Shown in pieces: positions 17,816 to 28,200 of a stretch of DNA of 64,000 bases. Source of the DNA: Burkholderiales bacterium RIFCSPLOWO2_12_FULL_61_40 (GTDB lineage: Bacteria > Pseudomonadota > Gammaproteobacteria > Burkholderiales > Burkholderiaceae_C); NCBI GenBank assembly GCA_001770935.1, contig MESI01000092.1, forward strand, positions 1 to 64,000. Direction: 5' to 3'. How positions within the stretch are numbered: position 1 is the first letter of the stretch; each line of letters begins with the position of its first letter. A program made the position numbers and the translations under genes. The notes beneath the pieces were generated by a model, which was not told the DNA's origin, did no database searches, and was given only the letters and a program-made list of their open reading frames with translations.

Positions 17816-18238
17816 ATGCCCATTACCAAAGGATTCCGCGCCCTCGTCGACGAGGCCATGGCGCAGGTCACCACCTATTCCCCCGCGCAAGTGCAGGCCC
17901 GCCTGAGCGACCCTGGCGTGCAGATCGTCGATATCCGCGACATCCGTGAACTGGCGGAGGGCACGGTCGTGGGGGCTTTCCACGCGCCGCGCGGCATGCT
18001 GGAGTTTTGGGTGGACCCCGCGTCGCCGTACCACAAGGCCCTGTTTGCCGACGAATCCAAAGAGTTCATCCTGTTTTGCGGCGCCGGTTGGCGCAGCGCG
18101 CTGGCCGCCAAGACCCTGCAGGACATGGGCATGGCCAACGTGGCCCATATCGACGGTGGGTATGCCGAGTGGGTGAAGCAGGGCGGCGCGACCGAAACGC
18201 TGGAGCAGCAAAAGGCCCGCCGCGCCGCCAAGACATGA
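17816..18238 (+). CDS. Rhodanese-domain sulfurtransferase
   Basis: The 140-residue protein is a single rhodanese domain. The active-site cysteine is C88 in FILFCGAGWRSALAAKTLQ; IVDIRDIRELAEGTVVGAFH and GGYAEWVKQGG are the other family signatures. It should carry a persulfide on C88 and act in cytoplasmic sulfur transfer; the acceptor is unknown. AAGGAG precedes the ATG by six bases. Its stop overlaps the start of the YchJ-type gene by four bases, so the two are coupled. Confidence 0.9.
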   Translation: MPITKGFRALVDEAMAQVTTYSPAQVQARLSDPGVQIVDIRDIRELAEGTVVGAFHAPRGMLEFWVDPASPYHKALFADESKEFILFCGAGWRSALAAKTLQDMGMANVAHIDGGYAEWVKQGGATETLEQQKARRAAKT

Positions 18239-18645
18239 AAGCGCACAGTCTCTCGGACCCTTGCCCTTGCGGGCGCACCAGTGCCAAAGGCCGCCCCGCA
18301 GTCTACGGCCATTGTTGTGGCCAGTGGCTGGAGGCGGACAAACCGGCGCCGGATGCTCTGAGCCTGATGCGCAGCCGCTACAGCGCTTTCCGCCTGGAGC
18401 GCGAGGCCTATCTGTTGGCGACTTGGCACTCCAGCCATCGGCCCAGCCACGTGGAGTTTGAACCGGGGGTGAAGTGGCTTGGCTTGGAGGTGCGCGCCTT
18501 CGTTGCGCAGGATGCCTCCCATGCGGCAGTGGAGTTCGTCGCCCGGCAAAAGCCCGCGACCGGCCCCGCCGTGCGCCTGCACGAGCGCAGCCGCTTTGTG
18601 CTGGAAGACGGGCGCTGGGTCTACGTGGACGGGGACGCGTTGTAA
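18235..18645 (+). CDS. YchJ-family protein with SEC-C zinc motif
   Basis: The 136-residue protein begins with a zinc-binding SEC-C-like motif (DPCPCG, then YGHCCGQWL) and continues with the YchJ domain (SLMRSRYSAFRLEREAYLLA, TWHSS). Function is unknown; YchJ proteins have an NTF2-like fold. I start it at 18235, overlapping the rhodanese stop by four bases; the longer frame from 18007 is an artefact across the rhodanese gene. A link between a persulfide carrier and a four-cysteine protein is possible but speculative. Confidence 0.88.
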   Translation: MKAHSLSDPCPCGRTSAKGRPAVYGHCCGQWLEADKPAPDALSLMRSRYSAFRLEREAYLLATWHSSHRPSHVEFEPGVKWLGLEVRAFVAQDASHAAVEFVARQKPATGPAVRLHERSRFVLEDGRWVYVDGDAL

Positions 18646-18649
18646 AAAC

Positions 18650-19318
18650 TCAAGGCCGCGTGTCAGGCGCCGGTGTGGTGGGCACCCCTTGGGCGACGGC
18701 CGCCGCATGCTGTGCCGCCATCGCCCGCTGGTAGGCCGGGCGGTTTTGCAGACGCTGCCAATAGGCGGCCACCGCAGGGCTGAACTGCGCTTGCAGTTCC
18801 AAATGCTGTGCCAGCAACAGGGCGTAGCCCACCGCCACATCGGCGGCGGTAAAGCGGTCGGCACACAAAAAGGTGTGGCCCTGCAAGGCGGCATCCACTG
18901 CGCGCAGGCGGGCCAGAAACCAGCGGCTGTAATCTTCGGCAACCTGGGGCTGGCGGCGCTCGGCCGCTTCAAAGTGGGCGTAACGCAGCACCAGGGTTTG
19001 CGGGAAGGTGAGCGTGGCGTCGCTCATGTGCAGCCAGTTCAGGTAGGTACCAAAGGCGGGGTCGTTGACTGCCACATCCAGTGCGCCCGCGCCGTGCCGG
19101 GCGGCCAGGTACTGGCACATGGCGGCGGACTCGGTCATGCGCGTGTCGCCTTCCACCAGCAGCGGCACGGTGCCCAGCGGGTTTTCCTGCAAAAACGCGC
19201 GCGCCAGTGCTCGCGGCGGAAACGGCAGCATCGCCAGTTGGTAGGGCAGCCCCAGCTCTTCGAGCATCCACAGGGGGCGAAACGAGCGGGCGCTGACGCA
19301 GTGGTACAGGGTAATCAT
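18650..19318 (-). CDS. Glutathione S-transferase family protein
   Basis: This 222-residue protein has the N-terminal thioredoxin-like GST domain (ITLYHCVSARSFRPLWMLEE, NPLGTVPLLVEGDTRMTESA) and the all-helical C-terminal domain (FLCADRFTAADVAVGYALLL). The S of SARS is the likely glutathione-activating residue. The substrate is unknown. The start at 19318 matches the family; a longer frame to 19822 would run into the convergent membrane protein gene. It converges with the YchJ gene, with four bases between the stops, and is divergent from the SpmA/SpmB-like gene. Confidence 0.9.
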   Translation of the reverse strand: MITLYHCVSARSFRPLWMLEELGLPYQLAMLPFPPRALARAFLQENPLGTVPLLVEGDTRMTESAAMCQYLAARHGAGALDVAVNDPAFGTYLNWLHMSDATLTFPQTLVLRYAHFEAAERRQPQVAEDYSRWFLARLRAVDAALQGHTFLCADRFTAADVAVGYALLLAQHLELQAQFSPAVAAYWQRLQNRPAYQRAMAAQHAAAVAQGVPTTPAPDTRP

Positions 19319-19424
19319 GGGCCACAGTGTAGGGAATTCCCGGGGCAGGTGTGCGCTACAGTGCTTGCTCCAAAGGCTGTTACAAATTAAGCGGCCCATA
19401 ACAAAAACACTCTGGGAGACCTCC

Positions 19425-20651
19425 ATGCTCAATGCTCTGTGGGCCGCACTGGTCCTGGTGGCCGCCTGCGTCGGTCTGGCGAATAGTTTTTCCGATGGAG
19501 GCGCCACGGTCAATGCCATGGGAGAGGCGTTGTTTACCAGCGCCAAAACGGCGGTGGAGTTGGCTATCGGGCTTATCAGTGCCTTGGTGCTTTGGCTGGG
19601 TGTGTTTGAAATTGCGCTGGCCGCAGGCGCCGTAACCTGGTTGGCACGAGTGTTGAGCCCGGTGTTGTGCCGCCTGATGCCCGAAGTGCCACGCAACCAC
19701 CCGGCGCTGGCCAGCATTGGCATCAATGCGTCCATGAGCATGCTGGGCATAGACAATGGTGCTTTGCCATCCGGCCTCAAAGCCATGGAAGAGCTGGAAA
19801 CGCTGAACCAGGAGCCGGGCAAGGCCAGCCGCGCCCAGCAAATGTTTCTGGTCTACATGACCACCTCGGTCACCATCTTCCCAGTCTCCATTTTGGGATA
19901 CCGGCTGCAGGCGGGTGCGGCACACCCGGCCGACGTGTTTGTGCCCCTGCTGCTGGCCAGCTACATCGGCCTGTTTGCGGGGCTGGCCTATATGGCAGTG
20001 GTGCAAAAAATCAAGGTGTGGGACCCTGTGCTGCTGGGGGGCGCGGTGTTATTTGTGGGTGTGCTTGGCAGCATGGCTTGGCTGATGGCAACGCTCTCCG
20101 GCCCCGTTATTTCGCATGCTGTCACGCTGATGGGCAACGCATCCCTGCTGGGTGCCGTGGTGTTGTTTGTGGGGCTGGCCGCATGGCGTGGGGTACCGGT
20201 GTACGACACCTTTTTGCAAGGCGCATCCAAAGGTTTCGCCATGGCGGTGACGTTGATTCCCTACCTGGTGGGCATGCTGATGGCCATTGGCCTGTTGCGC
20301 GCAAGCGGTGCCTTCGCCTTGTTGCAGCATGGGCTGGAGTGGGTAGCGGCCCTGCTGGGGCTGGATGCGCGCTGGATTGCAGCCGTGCCCCAAGGCATCT
20401 TGAAATCATTCTCGGGCGGCGGTGCCCGCGCCATGATGCTGGACATTTTCAAAGCCCTTGGCCCCGACACCTTTGCGGGCCACCTGAGTGCCATTGTGCA
20501 AGGCGCCAGCGACACCACCTTTTTCATTCTGGCAGCCTGCGCCGCCGCCGCAAAACTAAAAAACCTGGGCCATGCCGTCATGGGGGCGGTGGTGGCCGAT
20601 GTGGCCAGCTTCATCGCTGCGGTGGTGTTGGCGCAGTGGTTTTTTGGGTAG
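19425..20651 (+). CDS. SpmA-SpmB-like nucleoside-recognition (Gate) membrane protein
   Basis: The 408-residue integral membrane protein joins SpmA-like and SpmB-like halves, each with a Gate/nucleoside-recognition domain. Signatures are ASIGINASMSMLGIDNGALP in the first half, and VPQGILKSFSGGGARAMMLD and IVQGASDTTFFILA in the second, with about ten hydrophobic segments. In Bacillus the two proteins act in spore core dehydration; in non-sporulating proteobacteria the fused form has no established role, and transport of a small solute is a guess. GGGAGACCTCC precedes the ATG at 19425. The gene ends 28 bases from the convergent secretion operon. Confidence 0.85.
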   Translation: MLNALWAALVLVAACVGLANSFSDGGATVNAMGEALFTSAKTAVELAIGLISALVLWLGVFEIALAAGAVTWLARVLSPVLCRLMPEVPRNHPALASIGINASMSMLGIDNGALPSGLKAMEELETLNQEPGKASRAQQMFLVYMTTSVTIFPVSILGYRLQAGAAHPADVFVPLLLASYIGLFAGLAYMAVVQKIKVWDPVLLGGAVLFVGVLGSMAWLMATLSGPVISHAVTLMGNASLLGAVVLFVGLAAWRGVPVYDTFLQGASKGFAMAVTLIPYLVGMLMAIGLLRASGAFALLQHGLEWVAALLGLDARWIAAVPQGILKSFSGGGARAMMLDIFKALGPDTFAGHLSAIVQGASDTTFFILAACAAAAKLKNLGHAVMGAVVADVASFIAAVVLAQWFFG

Positions 20652-20679
20652 AAGCGTCCTGCGGCGCTGGCGTCAGCCC

Positions 20680-22026
20680 CTAATCTTCCCTCATGCTCTT
20701 GTTCACCAGGCTTGCAATCGGATCAAACAAATACTGCATCATGGTTCGGCTGCCACCGTCGGAATAAACCTCTGCTGGCATACCAGGGACGATTTCAAGC
20801 CCGTTGAGCTTCTTCATCTCCGCGGCCGAAACTGTGACCCGCATGAGGTAATACGGCTCTCCCTTGGTGGGTTCTGCCAACACGTCTGCAGAAACGTTGT
20901 CAACCACGCCCATCAGTTCTGGCGTGGTTTTGGCGAGGAATGAAGTGAACTTCACATGCGCAGCCATCCCCTTGCGCACCGAGTCCACGTCAAGCGGCCT
21001 GACGTGTGCATCAATGACCAGAACATCGCCTTCGGGCACCACGTCCATGATCGGATTGCCTGGGCTCAGCACACCACCAACCGTCGTTGCTTTCAAACCC
21101 AGCACCGTTCCGTTAATCGGTGCCTTGATCACCGTGCGGCTGAGTACATTCTGTGACGCGTCCACCTGGCTGCGCAACTCAATCATGGCTTCCTGCGTCT
21201 CTGTCAGTTGCTTGGTCAATTCTTGCTGCCATTCACGTTCAACCTGTATCACGGTAAGTTTGGCTTCGCCAATGGCAACCTGGGTTTCCGCAATGCTGGC
21301 GACGGTTTTCCCCAATTCGCCTTGCTGTTGTGATAGTTGCTGCAGTCGCTCGCTGACCATTGACGACTCAACCAACTTCTTGGCCATTAGCCCTTCCAGA
21401 CGACCAAGCTCCTTCTCCAATAAACCAATTTGCCGTTGTGTTGATAGGCGGTAGGCCTCCACGCCACTTAACTTTTGCTCCAGTTGCCCGATCCGCTGCC
21501 GGGCGATACCGGCCTTGCCATCGTGCTCCAGCCGCAGCACCCGGAACACGCTTTGCTGAAGGTGCATCATCTCCGCCACCACAGGTTCATCCTTGGCCGC
21601 CAGCAACGGCTCACTAAAGGCAAGCTGCGGCGCACCCTCTACCAAACCCTTCAAACGATTCAGCATCGCCAACTTATTGAGGTAGCGGTGGCGCACCATG
21701 TCGCGCTCCGCCCGCGCCTTGGTGTCATCCAGCTCCAGCATGACATCGCCCTGCGCAACCCGCGCGCCATCACGAACCAGAATGGCCTTGATAACGCCGC
21801 CTTCCAGGTGCTGAATCGTCTTGCGTTTGGAATCCACCACCACAGTGCCCGGCGCAACCACGCCTTTTGACAGGGGCGCCAATACCGCCCAAAGAAAGAA
21901 GCCCAAAAGCAGCACAAGAACAACCCAGCCGCCTTTGTTTTTTCGTATCACCGTCCGGTGCTTGGACGGCAGTTGATCGACCTTGTCAGGGCTCGACTCG
22001 ACAGGTTTTTCCAAAAGTTTCATCAT
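20680..22026 (-). CDS. Type I secretion periplasmic adaptor (HlyD family)
   Basis: The 448-residue membrane-fusion protein has a short cytoplasmic N-terminus, one transmembrane helix (about residues 33-52, VVLVLLLGFFLWAVLAP), the biotinyl-lipoyl hybrid halves (IQHLEGGVIKAILVRDGARV and VIKAPINGTVLGLKA), a long coiled-coil hairpin between them, and a beta-barrel domain. It belongs to the PrtE/LapC-type adaptors that connect the ABC ATPase with a TolC-type channel. Its start overlaps the ATPase stop by four bases. It is the last gene of the RTX-tolC-ABC-hlyD operon read on the minus strand. Confidence 0.93.
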   Translation of the reverse strand: MMKLLEKPVESSPDKVDQLPSKHRTVIRKNKGGWVVLVLLLGFFLWAVLAPLSKGVVAPGTVVVDSKRKTIQHLEGGVIKAILVRDGARVAQGDVMLELDDTKARAERDMVRHRYLNKLAMLNRLKGLVEGAPQLAFSEPLLAAKDEPVVAEMMHLQQSVFRVLRLEHDGKAGIARQRIGQLEQKLSGVEAYRLSTQRQIGLLEKELGRLEGLMAKKLVESSMVSERLQQLSQQQGELGKTVASIAETQVAIGEAKLTVIQVEREWQQELTKQLTETQEAMIELRSQVDASQNVLSRTVIKAPINGTVLGLKATTVGGVLSPGNPIMDVVPEGDVLVIDAHVRPLDVDSVRKGMAAHVKFTSFLAKTTPELMGVVDNVSADVLAEPTKGEPYYLMRVTVSAAEMKKLNGLEIVPGMPAEVYSDGGSRTMMQYLFDPIASLVNKSMRED

Positions 22027-23711
22027 GCGGCCCGCTTGCTGAGTTTTTCCATCAATTCACGCGGTGGCCCAAAATAGGCCATGCCGCCGTTGGCCAGCAA
22101 CAAGGCCTTGTCCGCATGCCGCAGCAGGCGCATGTTGTGGGTGATGACCACGGCCGTCGTGCCGCGGGCTTTCATCCGCACCAAGGCCGCATCCAGTTGC
22201 GCCACCCCTTCGACATCCATGTTCGAATCGGGCTCATCCAGCACCACCAGCGCGGGATCGTCAAAATAACAACGCGCCAGGGCAATACGTTGGGCTTGCC
22301 CGCCGGATAGACGAATGCCACCCTCGCCAATCTGCGTGTCGTAGCCTTCCTGTAAATTCAGGATCAAATCATGGCAACCCGCCTGGTCTGCAGCCTTGAG
22401 CACCGCATCCGCCGACGCTCCGCCAAAGCGGCTGATGTTCTCCTTGACCGTGCCGACCAACAGTTCCACATCCTGCGGCAGATAGCCCATGTATTTGCCC
22501 AACGCATCCGGCTCCCACTGGGCCAAGTCGGCCCCATCAAGACGAACCTTGCCATTGGCTGGCTGCCACAGGCCCACCAGAGCACGGGCCAAGCTTGATT
22601 TACCCGAGGCACTCGCGCCAACCACCGCCAGCACCTCGCCCGCCTCCAGCGTGAAATTAATCCCCTGCAGCACCGCTTTGCGGCTACCCGCCGGGACCAG
22701 GGTAAGGTCTTCCACCTTGAGCGTGCCTTTCGGTTTGGGCAGCGCCATCGGCTCGCCTTTGCTTGCATTGCGGGCCAGCAGCGCATCCAGCCGCTTCAAG
22801 GCCATCAGCCCGGAAATAAAGCCCTTGCTCGCCGCAATCGACTGATCCAGCGGCGCAATGGCGCGCCCGAAAATGATGGATGCCGCCACCATGATGCCAG
22901 GCGACACACTGGCATCTTTCAAGACCAGCCAGGCACCACAGCCCAGCATGACGCTTTGCATGATGATGCGAAACGCCTTGGTCGAACCCGAAAAACCCGA
23001 GACCTGATCCGCCCCCGCCGCGCCCAATTCAACCGACTTGCTGTACGAATCGAGCCAGCGCGTGCGCATATTGCGCAGCATGCCGTTGGCTTGAATGGCA
23101 TCCACATTGCGCAGGCAAGCATCGACAAAGCGCGACGCGGCCATTTGGTGTTTGGAGGTGTCCCCCACCAGTGGCCGCGAGAGCCGCTCTGAAATCACCG
23201 CCAGAAAAATACTCACCACCGCCCCGGCCAGTGCCAAAGCCCCCAGCACCGGGTGCATCACGTAAATCAGCACAATAAAAAACGGGGCCCAGGGCAGATC
23301 GAACAGCGCCGTCAGCGAATGCCCGGACACCAAGCCGCGCACCATTTCAAGATCACGCACCGGCTGCGCTGTTAGCCCTTGACCACGGTTGACCGCATCG
23401 CGAAACAGGCTGGTAAACACGCCCTCGTTGATGCGTTCATCAATGGCCAGGCCGATACCCACCAGAGCCCGCGAGCGCATCACCTCCAGCGCGCCAAAAC
23501 CAATCAACAAAAAGAGCGCAATGGCCGAGATGGCGTACAAAGTCTCCTCACTGCGGCTGGTCAGCACCCGGTCATACATTTGCAACATGTAAAGCGGTGA
23601 GGTCAGCAACAAAATGTTGATGACCAAGCTCAGCCCCATGACATAAAACAAGGTGCGCCGAATCTCCGGCGTGAGCAGCCGCTCACGCAGTGCTTTGGGT
23701 ATCAATTCCAT
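22023..23711 (-). CDS. Type I secretion ABC permease/ATPase (PrtD/LapB-like)
   Basis: The 562-residue protein has a six-helix ABC transporter membrane domain (about 20-300) and a C-terminal ATPase with Walker A GASASGKSSLARA, signature LSGGQAQRIALARC and Walker B LVVLDEPDSNMD. It lacks the N-terminal C39-like domain of HlyB-type exporters and so falls with PrtD/AprD exporters. It should energise export of the RTX protein encoded two genes upstream, recognising its C-terminal signal. It starts nine bases after the tolC stop and overlaps the hlyD start by four bases. Confidence 0.95.
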   Translation of the reverse strand: MELIPKALRERLLTPEIRRTLFYVMGLSLVINILLLTSPLYMLQMYDRVLTSRSEETLYAISAIALFLLIGFGALEVMRSRALVGIGLAIDERINEGVFTSLFRDAVNRGQGLTAQPVRDLEMVRGLVSGHSLTALFDLPWAPFFIVLIYVMHPVLGALALAGAVVSIFLAVISERLSRPLVGDTSKHQMAASRFVDACLRNVDAIQANGMLRNMRTRWLDSYSKSVELGAAGADQVSGFSGSTKAFRIIMQSVMLGCGAWLVLKDASVSPGIMVAASIIFGRAIAPLDQSIAASKGFISGLMALKRLDALLARNASKGEPMALPKPKGTLKVEDLTLVPAGSRKAVLQGINFTLEAGEVLAVVGASASGKSSLARALVGLWQPANGKVRLDGADLAQWEPDALGKYMGYLPQDVELLVGTVKENISRFGGASADAVLKAADQAGCHDLILNLQEGYDTQIGEGGIRLSGGQAQRIALARCYFDDPALVVLDEPDSNMDVEGVAQLDAALVRMKARGTTAVVITHNMRLLRHADKALLLANGGMAYFGPPRELMEKLSKRAA

Positions 23712-23720
23712 GCGATTTCT

Positions 23721-25013
23721 TTACTTTTCGTTATGGGGTGAGGCAGACGTCAAACTGAGAGCGCCTGCCTCTTGCAGCAGGCGCACCCACGCCACATCTT
23801 GTTGCGAGCGGTAATCCACACCCTGCACGAGGGTTTCGAGCCAGGTCTGTTTGGCCCGCAACAGGCCCACCTGCGTGGTGGCACCGCCAGCCAGTTGCTC
23901 GCCGGTGAGCTTGACGGCTTCTTCTTCTTGCCGTTCAGACTCGCGCCAGGCCAGCGCCATGGCCTCGGCTGCGCGCCAGCGCGCCCAGGCTTCGGCCATG
24001 CGTTGCATGGTCATGCGGCCTTCCTGCAACGCCCGGTCTTTAGCGGCAGACTGCCGGTGCGCTGCGCTATCAACCCGACTGAAGCTTGCACCACCTTCAA
24101 AGAGCGGCACGCTGACGCCCAGGAAGATCGACTGCGAATCTGCGGGAACGTCACCAAACGTACCCCGCTGCGCCTGCATGGTCACGCTGAGTTTGGGCCA
24201 CAAGTCTGCGCGTATTACTGCATATTCCGCCCCCGCCTGCTCGGCCTCTGCCTGCGCCTTTAACAAGGCGGGGGCGGCCTGCAACGCCGCCGCCTCCATG
24301 GCCTCCAGCGTCAACGGGCCGCGCCACCAGCTACGCAAGTCGTTCTCTTGCAGCTTAACCACCGGCGTTGCCTCGGGCATCAAGCGCTTGACCTTGGCTT
24401 GCGCTGCCGCCAGATCAGCCGCTGCCCGCGCCCGCAAGGCCCCGGACTGTGCAGCGCGCGACTGAATCAGCCGCTCCTCCGTCGCCTTCATGCCGCCACC
24501 TGCTACCGTCTCGCGCACGGCGGCCACTTGCTCGCTCAGGTTGACGGCCAAACGCTCACGAAGCGCCAGAGTTTCTTTGGCCGTGCTGATGCCAAGCATG
24601 GCCTCCAGCACCTCCCCCACCACCGCCTGCTCGACACGCTTGACCTCGGATTCTTCCACCCGCGCAGCAACACGGGCCAATTCCACCCGTGCCGATTCAC
24701 GGCCAAAGAGGGGGATTGGCTGCTCCAGTTCCAGACCGTAGACTCGTTTGTCACCGCCCCGCACCAGCGGGTCTTGACTGCGACTCGACCCCGCCGAGCC
24801 AGTGCCGCGCAACACCGGCAGGTAGGCCGACCATGCGCCTTCGGCCTCCACCAATTTGGATTGGTAGGTGGAGCGGGCGGCGAGGACGCGGGGGTCGGAT
24901 TCCACGGCTTGACGCAGCATCGAAATGGGTTCGGCTGCGCAAAGGGCGTTGGATGCAAACAAGCAACCAAGCAACAGCGTTTTGAGAGGGTTTCTGGGGA
25001 GAACTATTTTCAC
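23721..25013 (-). CDS. TolC-family outer membrane channel of the type I system
   Basis: This 430-residue protein has a signal peptide (TLLLGCLFASNALCAAEP) and the long alpha-helical repeats of TolC-type efflux proteins; the segments ESDPRVLAARSTYQSKLVEA and LGVSVPLFEGGASFSRVDSA are typical of the two repeated halves. It forms the trimeric outer-membrane duct of the secretion machine. It lies between the RTX gene (231 bases upstream) and the ABC gene (9 bases downstream), so it is dedicated to this system rather than a general TolC. Confidence 0.9.
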   Translation of the reverse strand: MKIVLPRNPLKTLLLGCLFASNALCAAEPISMLRQAVESDPRVLAARSTYQSKLVEAEGAWSAYLPVLRGTGSAGSSRSQDPLVRGGDKRVYGLELEQPIPLFGRESARVELARVAARVEESEVKRVEQAVVGEVLEAMLGISTAKETLALRERLAVNLSEQVAAVRETVAGGGMKATEERLIQSRAAQSGALRARAAADLAAAQAKVKRLMPEATPVVKLQENDLRSWWRGPLTLEAMEAAALQAAPALLKAQAEAEQAGAEYAVIRADLWPKLSVTMQAQRGTFGDVPADSQSIFLGVSVPLFEGGASFSRVDSAAHRQSAAKDRALQEGRMTMQRMAEAWARWRAAEAMALAWRESERQEEEAVKLTGEQLAGGATTQVGLLRAKQTWLETLVQGVDYRSQQDVAWVRLLQEAGALSLTSASPHNEK

Positions 25014-25088
25014 AGGCAGTTACTTATTAACAGTGATTTTTGCAACACGCCAGCTCGCGAGTTGTGTCAGGTACGGAATTGTCATAAG

Positions 25089-25112
25089 CAAAGACCGCCG
25101 AAGCGGGCTTTG
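25089..25112 (-). terminator. TTCG-loop hairpin downstream of the RTX gene
   Basis: On the minus strand AAAGCCCGC-TTCG-GCGGTCTTT forms a stem of about nine pairs with one mismatch closed by a stable TTCG tetraloop, 130 bases past the RTX stop. There is no T-run after it, so it may act as partial terminator or mRNA 3'-end stabiliser that lowers expression of the transport genes relative to the RTX gene. Confidence 0.45.
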
Positions 25113-25244
25113 CCTAATTGGAAAAACCATGGAGCCCCAATGTTGTGTGTGCTGTTCCCGCCAAGCTCTGATCGAGCGAATCGATGGCATCACACAAACT
25201 GCTAAGGTCAAGCTTTTCTGTCGTCGTTACGCTCTTTCACTGTC

Positions 25245-28200
25245 CTACACTAAGTCCAGAGCAAACTTCGAGGCATCCGGAAAATCATTTACCAACAACA
25301 ATTGGTCGACTCCGAAGTTCGTCAAATCTAACCCAAGGCCTCTGGAGTAAGTCGAGATAGTGTCGATTTTTGCGAGCGCCACGAGGTCTCCACCATCGTG
25401 ATAACCATCCGCATCAAAATACAGGGTTCCTGATTTCTTCTCGCTATCCAGCCACAGCGAGAAGAACGGCGCACTGTCGTCCTTAGAATTTAAAAAACTT
25501 GAAATGGAATCCTTGTTGTATTGCCCATTCTCGATGATGGCAAACTGGTCTCCATTCAGTGTAGAAAATCCGCCAACACCGAACACTTTCTCGTTACCTC
25601 CGGTGGTCGGCGTCAAACCGAGTTGGCTACGTGAAAAAACAACATAATCCTTGTGGAAGGACCCCAAGCCACCGACATCGAGATTAAAGATATCATCTTT
25701 GTTGTTGGCATTATCCGTTAGGGCAACATCGACCAAGTAATAGTCGGCAGCATGATTACCAATCAATGTGTCATTGCCTTTCCCACCATACAGCACGCCG
25801 CTGCCTTTGCTATCAAAGTTTGCAACCCATCCCGTTTCATCCGTTAACAAACTGTTATATAACACATCACCTATAATAGATTTGATGTTCGTATTTGTGC
25901 CGCTAATTGAATCACTAATCAAAATATCATTTCCCTCACCTCCATATAAAACATCTTTATCTCCTGCGCCCAGCAGCAAATCTGATCCACCACCCCCAAT
26001 GAGCAAATCGTTGCCCCATCGACCATTTAAGACATCATCACTATTCGAGCCTATAATTTTGTTTGATGCGTAATTGCCGTGAACTATTAGATTATCACCA
26101 GGGGTTGCTGGCTTCCAGCTTGAAGCATCAATTTCTATATTTTGATCCAGCACTTTGCCTGATGCAGTATCAACAATCGACGCAAGATGTACACCGCCTT
26201 GAACCAAAGCAAGCCCAACATGGGCGACTTTATCTGTCAACGTTGCGCTCGGATACGCCTTCCGATACTCGCTTAATATATCGTCTAGCTTTTCAGCACC
26301 AAGCAAAAACGGCTTTATAGTAACCTCCGTAATATCAGGCTGTGTGTGCGTGTAAACTGGAGGTGTGTGAGATACTAATGAATAAAAAGGAATTTGCTCA
26401 ATTGTTAGTTTCGCAGCATCACTGGAAGAACTTTCACTAACTCTCCCACCCGCATCCGACTGCAATAAACCAGAGGATGCCACTTTAAATTCATACCCAG
26501 TTTCTAGCATCTCTCCGTAGGCTTCCGTAAAGTATCCTATCGCAGCCTTCCATAATGGCCCAAGCTCTCCAATCAGATTGATATTGATACTTTGTCCGTA
26601 TTTTTCAATAACTTCATTTGCTGCTATTCCAATCTCCTCTTTGGTTATCAGCGTTGTCAGGTAGGAGGAAAAACCATCCGAACCAGACAGGTATGCAGCA
26701 ACAAATTTTAGCGGCGCATCTTTAATCTTATTTAGCACAAGCCATGTAACTTCTATAGAGAAGTCAGCGATTGCTCCTAAGGTGACAAAACCATTCCCAC
26801 GGGCATTACTCAAAAACTCCGCTTTTGACACAGGTATTGCTACGAGGCCGGTTGCAACGGAAATTAAAAAATCCAACCCAGTTTTCGCCAATCCACCATC
26901 AGTGCTTAATTTATCACCGTACTGACTATAAATTCTTGCTGAATTGGCGATATGATCTTTATCTAACCATGGCAGCGATTTCAAAAATGGAAGTTGCAGA
27001 GCACTCATTGCATGTAGCCCAGCAGTAAGTGGGTATCCATCCACATTTAAGTGAATCGTATTACCAGGATTCGTCCCTCCACCTAGATCAGGGACGGGAT
27101 CATTCTCTGCTTCAAACGAAACAATACGTGTATCGAAAGCTGCGTTACTAAATTTTGAAAATACACTAGGAGAATCTAGGCGCGCTTTGTTGGCCGGTTC
27201 AAATAACACTGCATTGAAACGGCTATCCCCGATATGATCTTGCATAAACCACGTTGCCATTTGGCCACCAAGGCTATGCCCAGATACATAAATGTGTTCA
27301 ACACCATTTTTATTTTCATTAATGTAACTATCAATCAATGAAAATAATGGTTTATATCGATCGTAATGACCATACATATCGAATAAGTCATCAACCCAAT
27401 CACCAACCCAACCACTGGCGAAGTCGAAGTCAGTTCCACGAAAAGTCACAAATAGGGATTTTCCATCCTCAGATATTCCCAACTTTGCAACAGAGGATCT
27501 GATATCAAGACCAAATTTCTTTTTATCCGCTGAGATAAACCAGCCATCTTCAATGAGATAATTGTAATCAAGGTTCTGACCACCACTATTCACGTACCGG
27601 CTTGTTGTCAATCCAGTGTCAAAATCCTTAAACGATTTATATCCAAGAGTTCCACTGTACAAGTAAGAGTAAGCCTCACCCTCTGAACGGATATCATTAG
27701 TGCTTAGAGCTACTTGACTTGTCTCAGTTGTAATACTGGTTGCAGCACCCATGTTTTTATGGGTTGCAGTATGAAAATAAGATGCCTTCGACAAATCAAA
27801 GAAAAATTTGAAGTAATTATCACTCACCGATCCCGTGGAATCATAATTCTTGAATATATCGGCAGCCGATCTCAGCGTCGCATTCAAGTAAGTCGATGTT
27901 TGTATATCTGAGCCTACGGCAGTATCAGCAAACCTCATTGCCTCTACATCAATTAAATAGTCTACTCCATCTGCTTTGCTGCCTCTTTCGTGCGCGACTC
28001 GCAACACTCCTGTACGTTCAAGAGAAAAATCATAATCAGCGAAATTCCCCTGAAAAACAGCAATATCATGATCCCCAGCACCACCTACCAACGTATCATT
28101 ACCACCCAGTCCCGTCAATAAATCATTCCCGGCGCCGCCTTCAATGCGGTTGTCTAAACCATTACCAGTTAAGGTATCGCCTTTGCCGGTTAATGGGTCT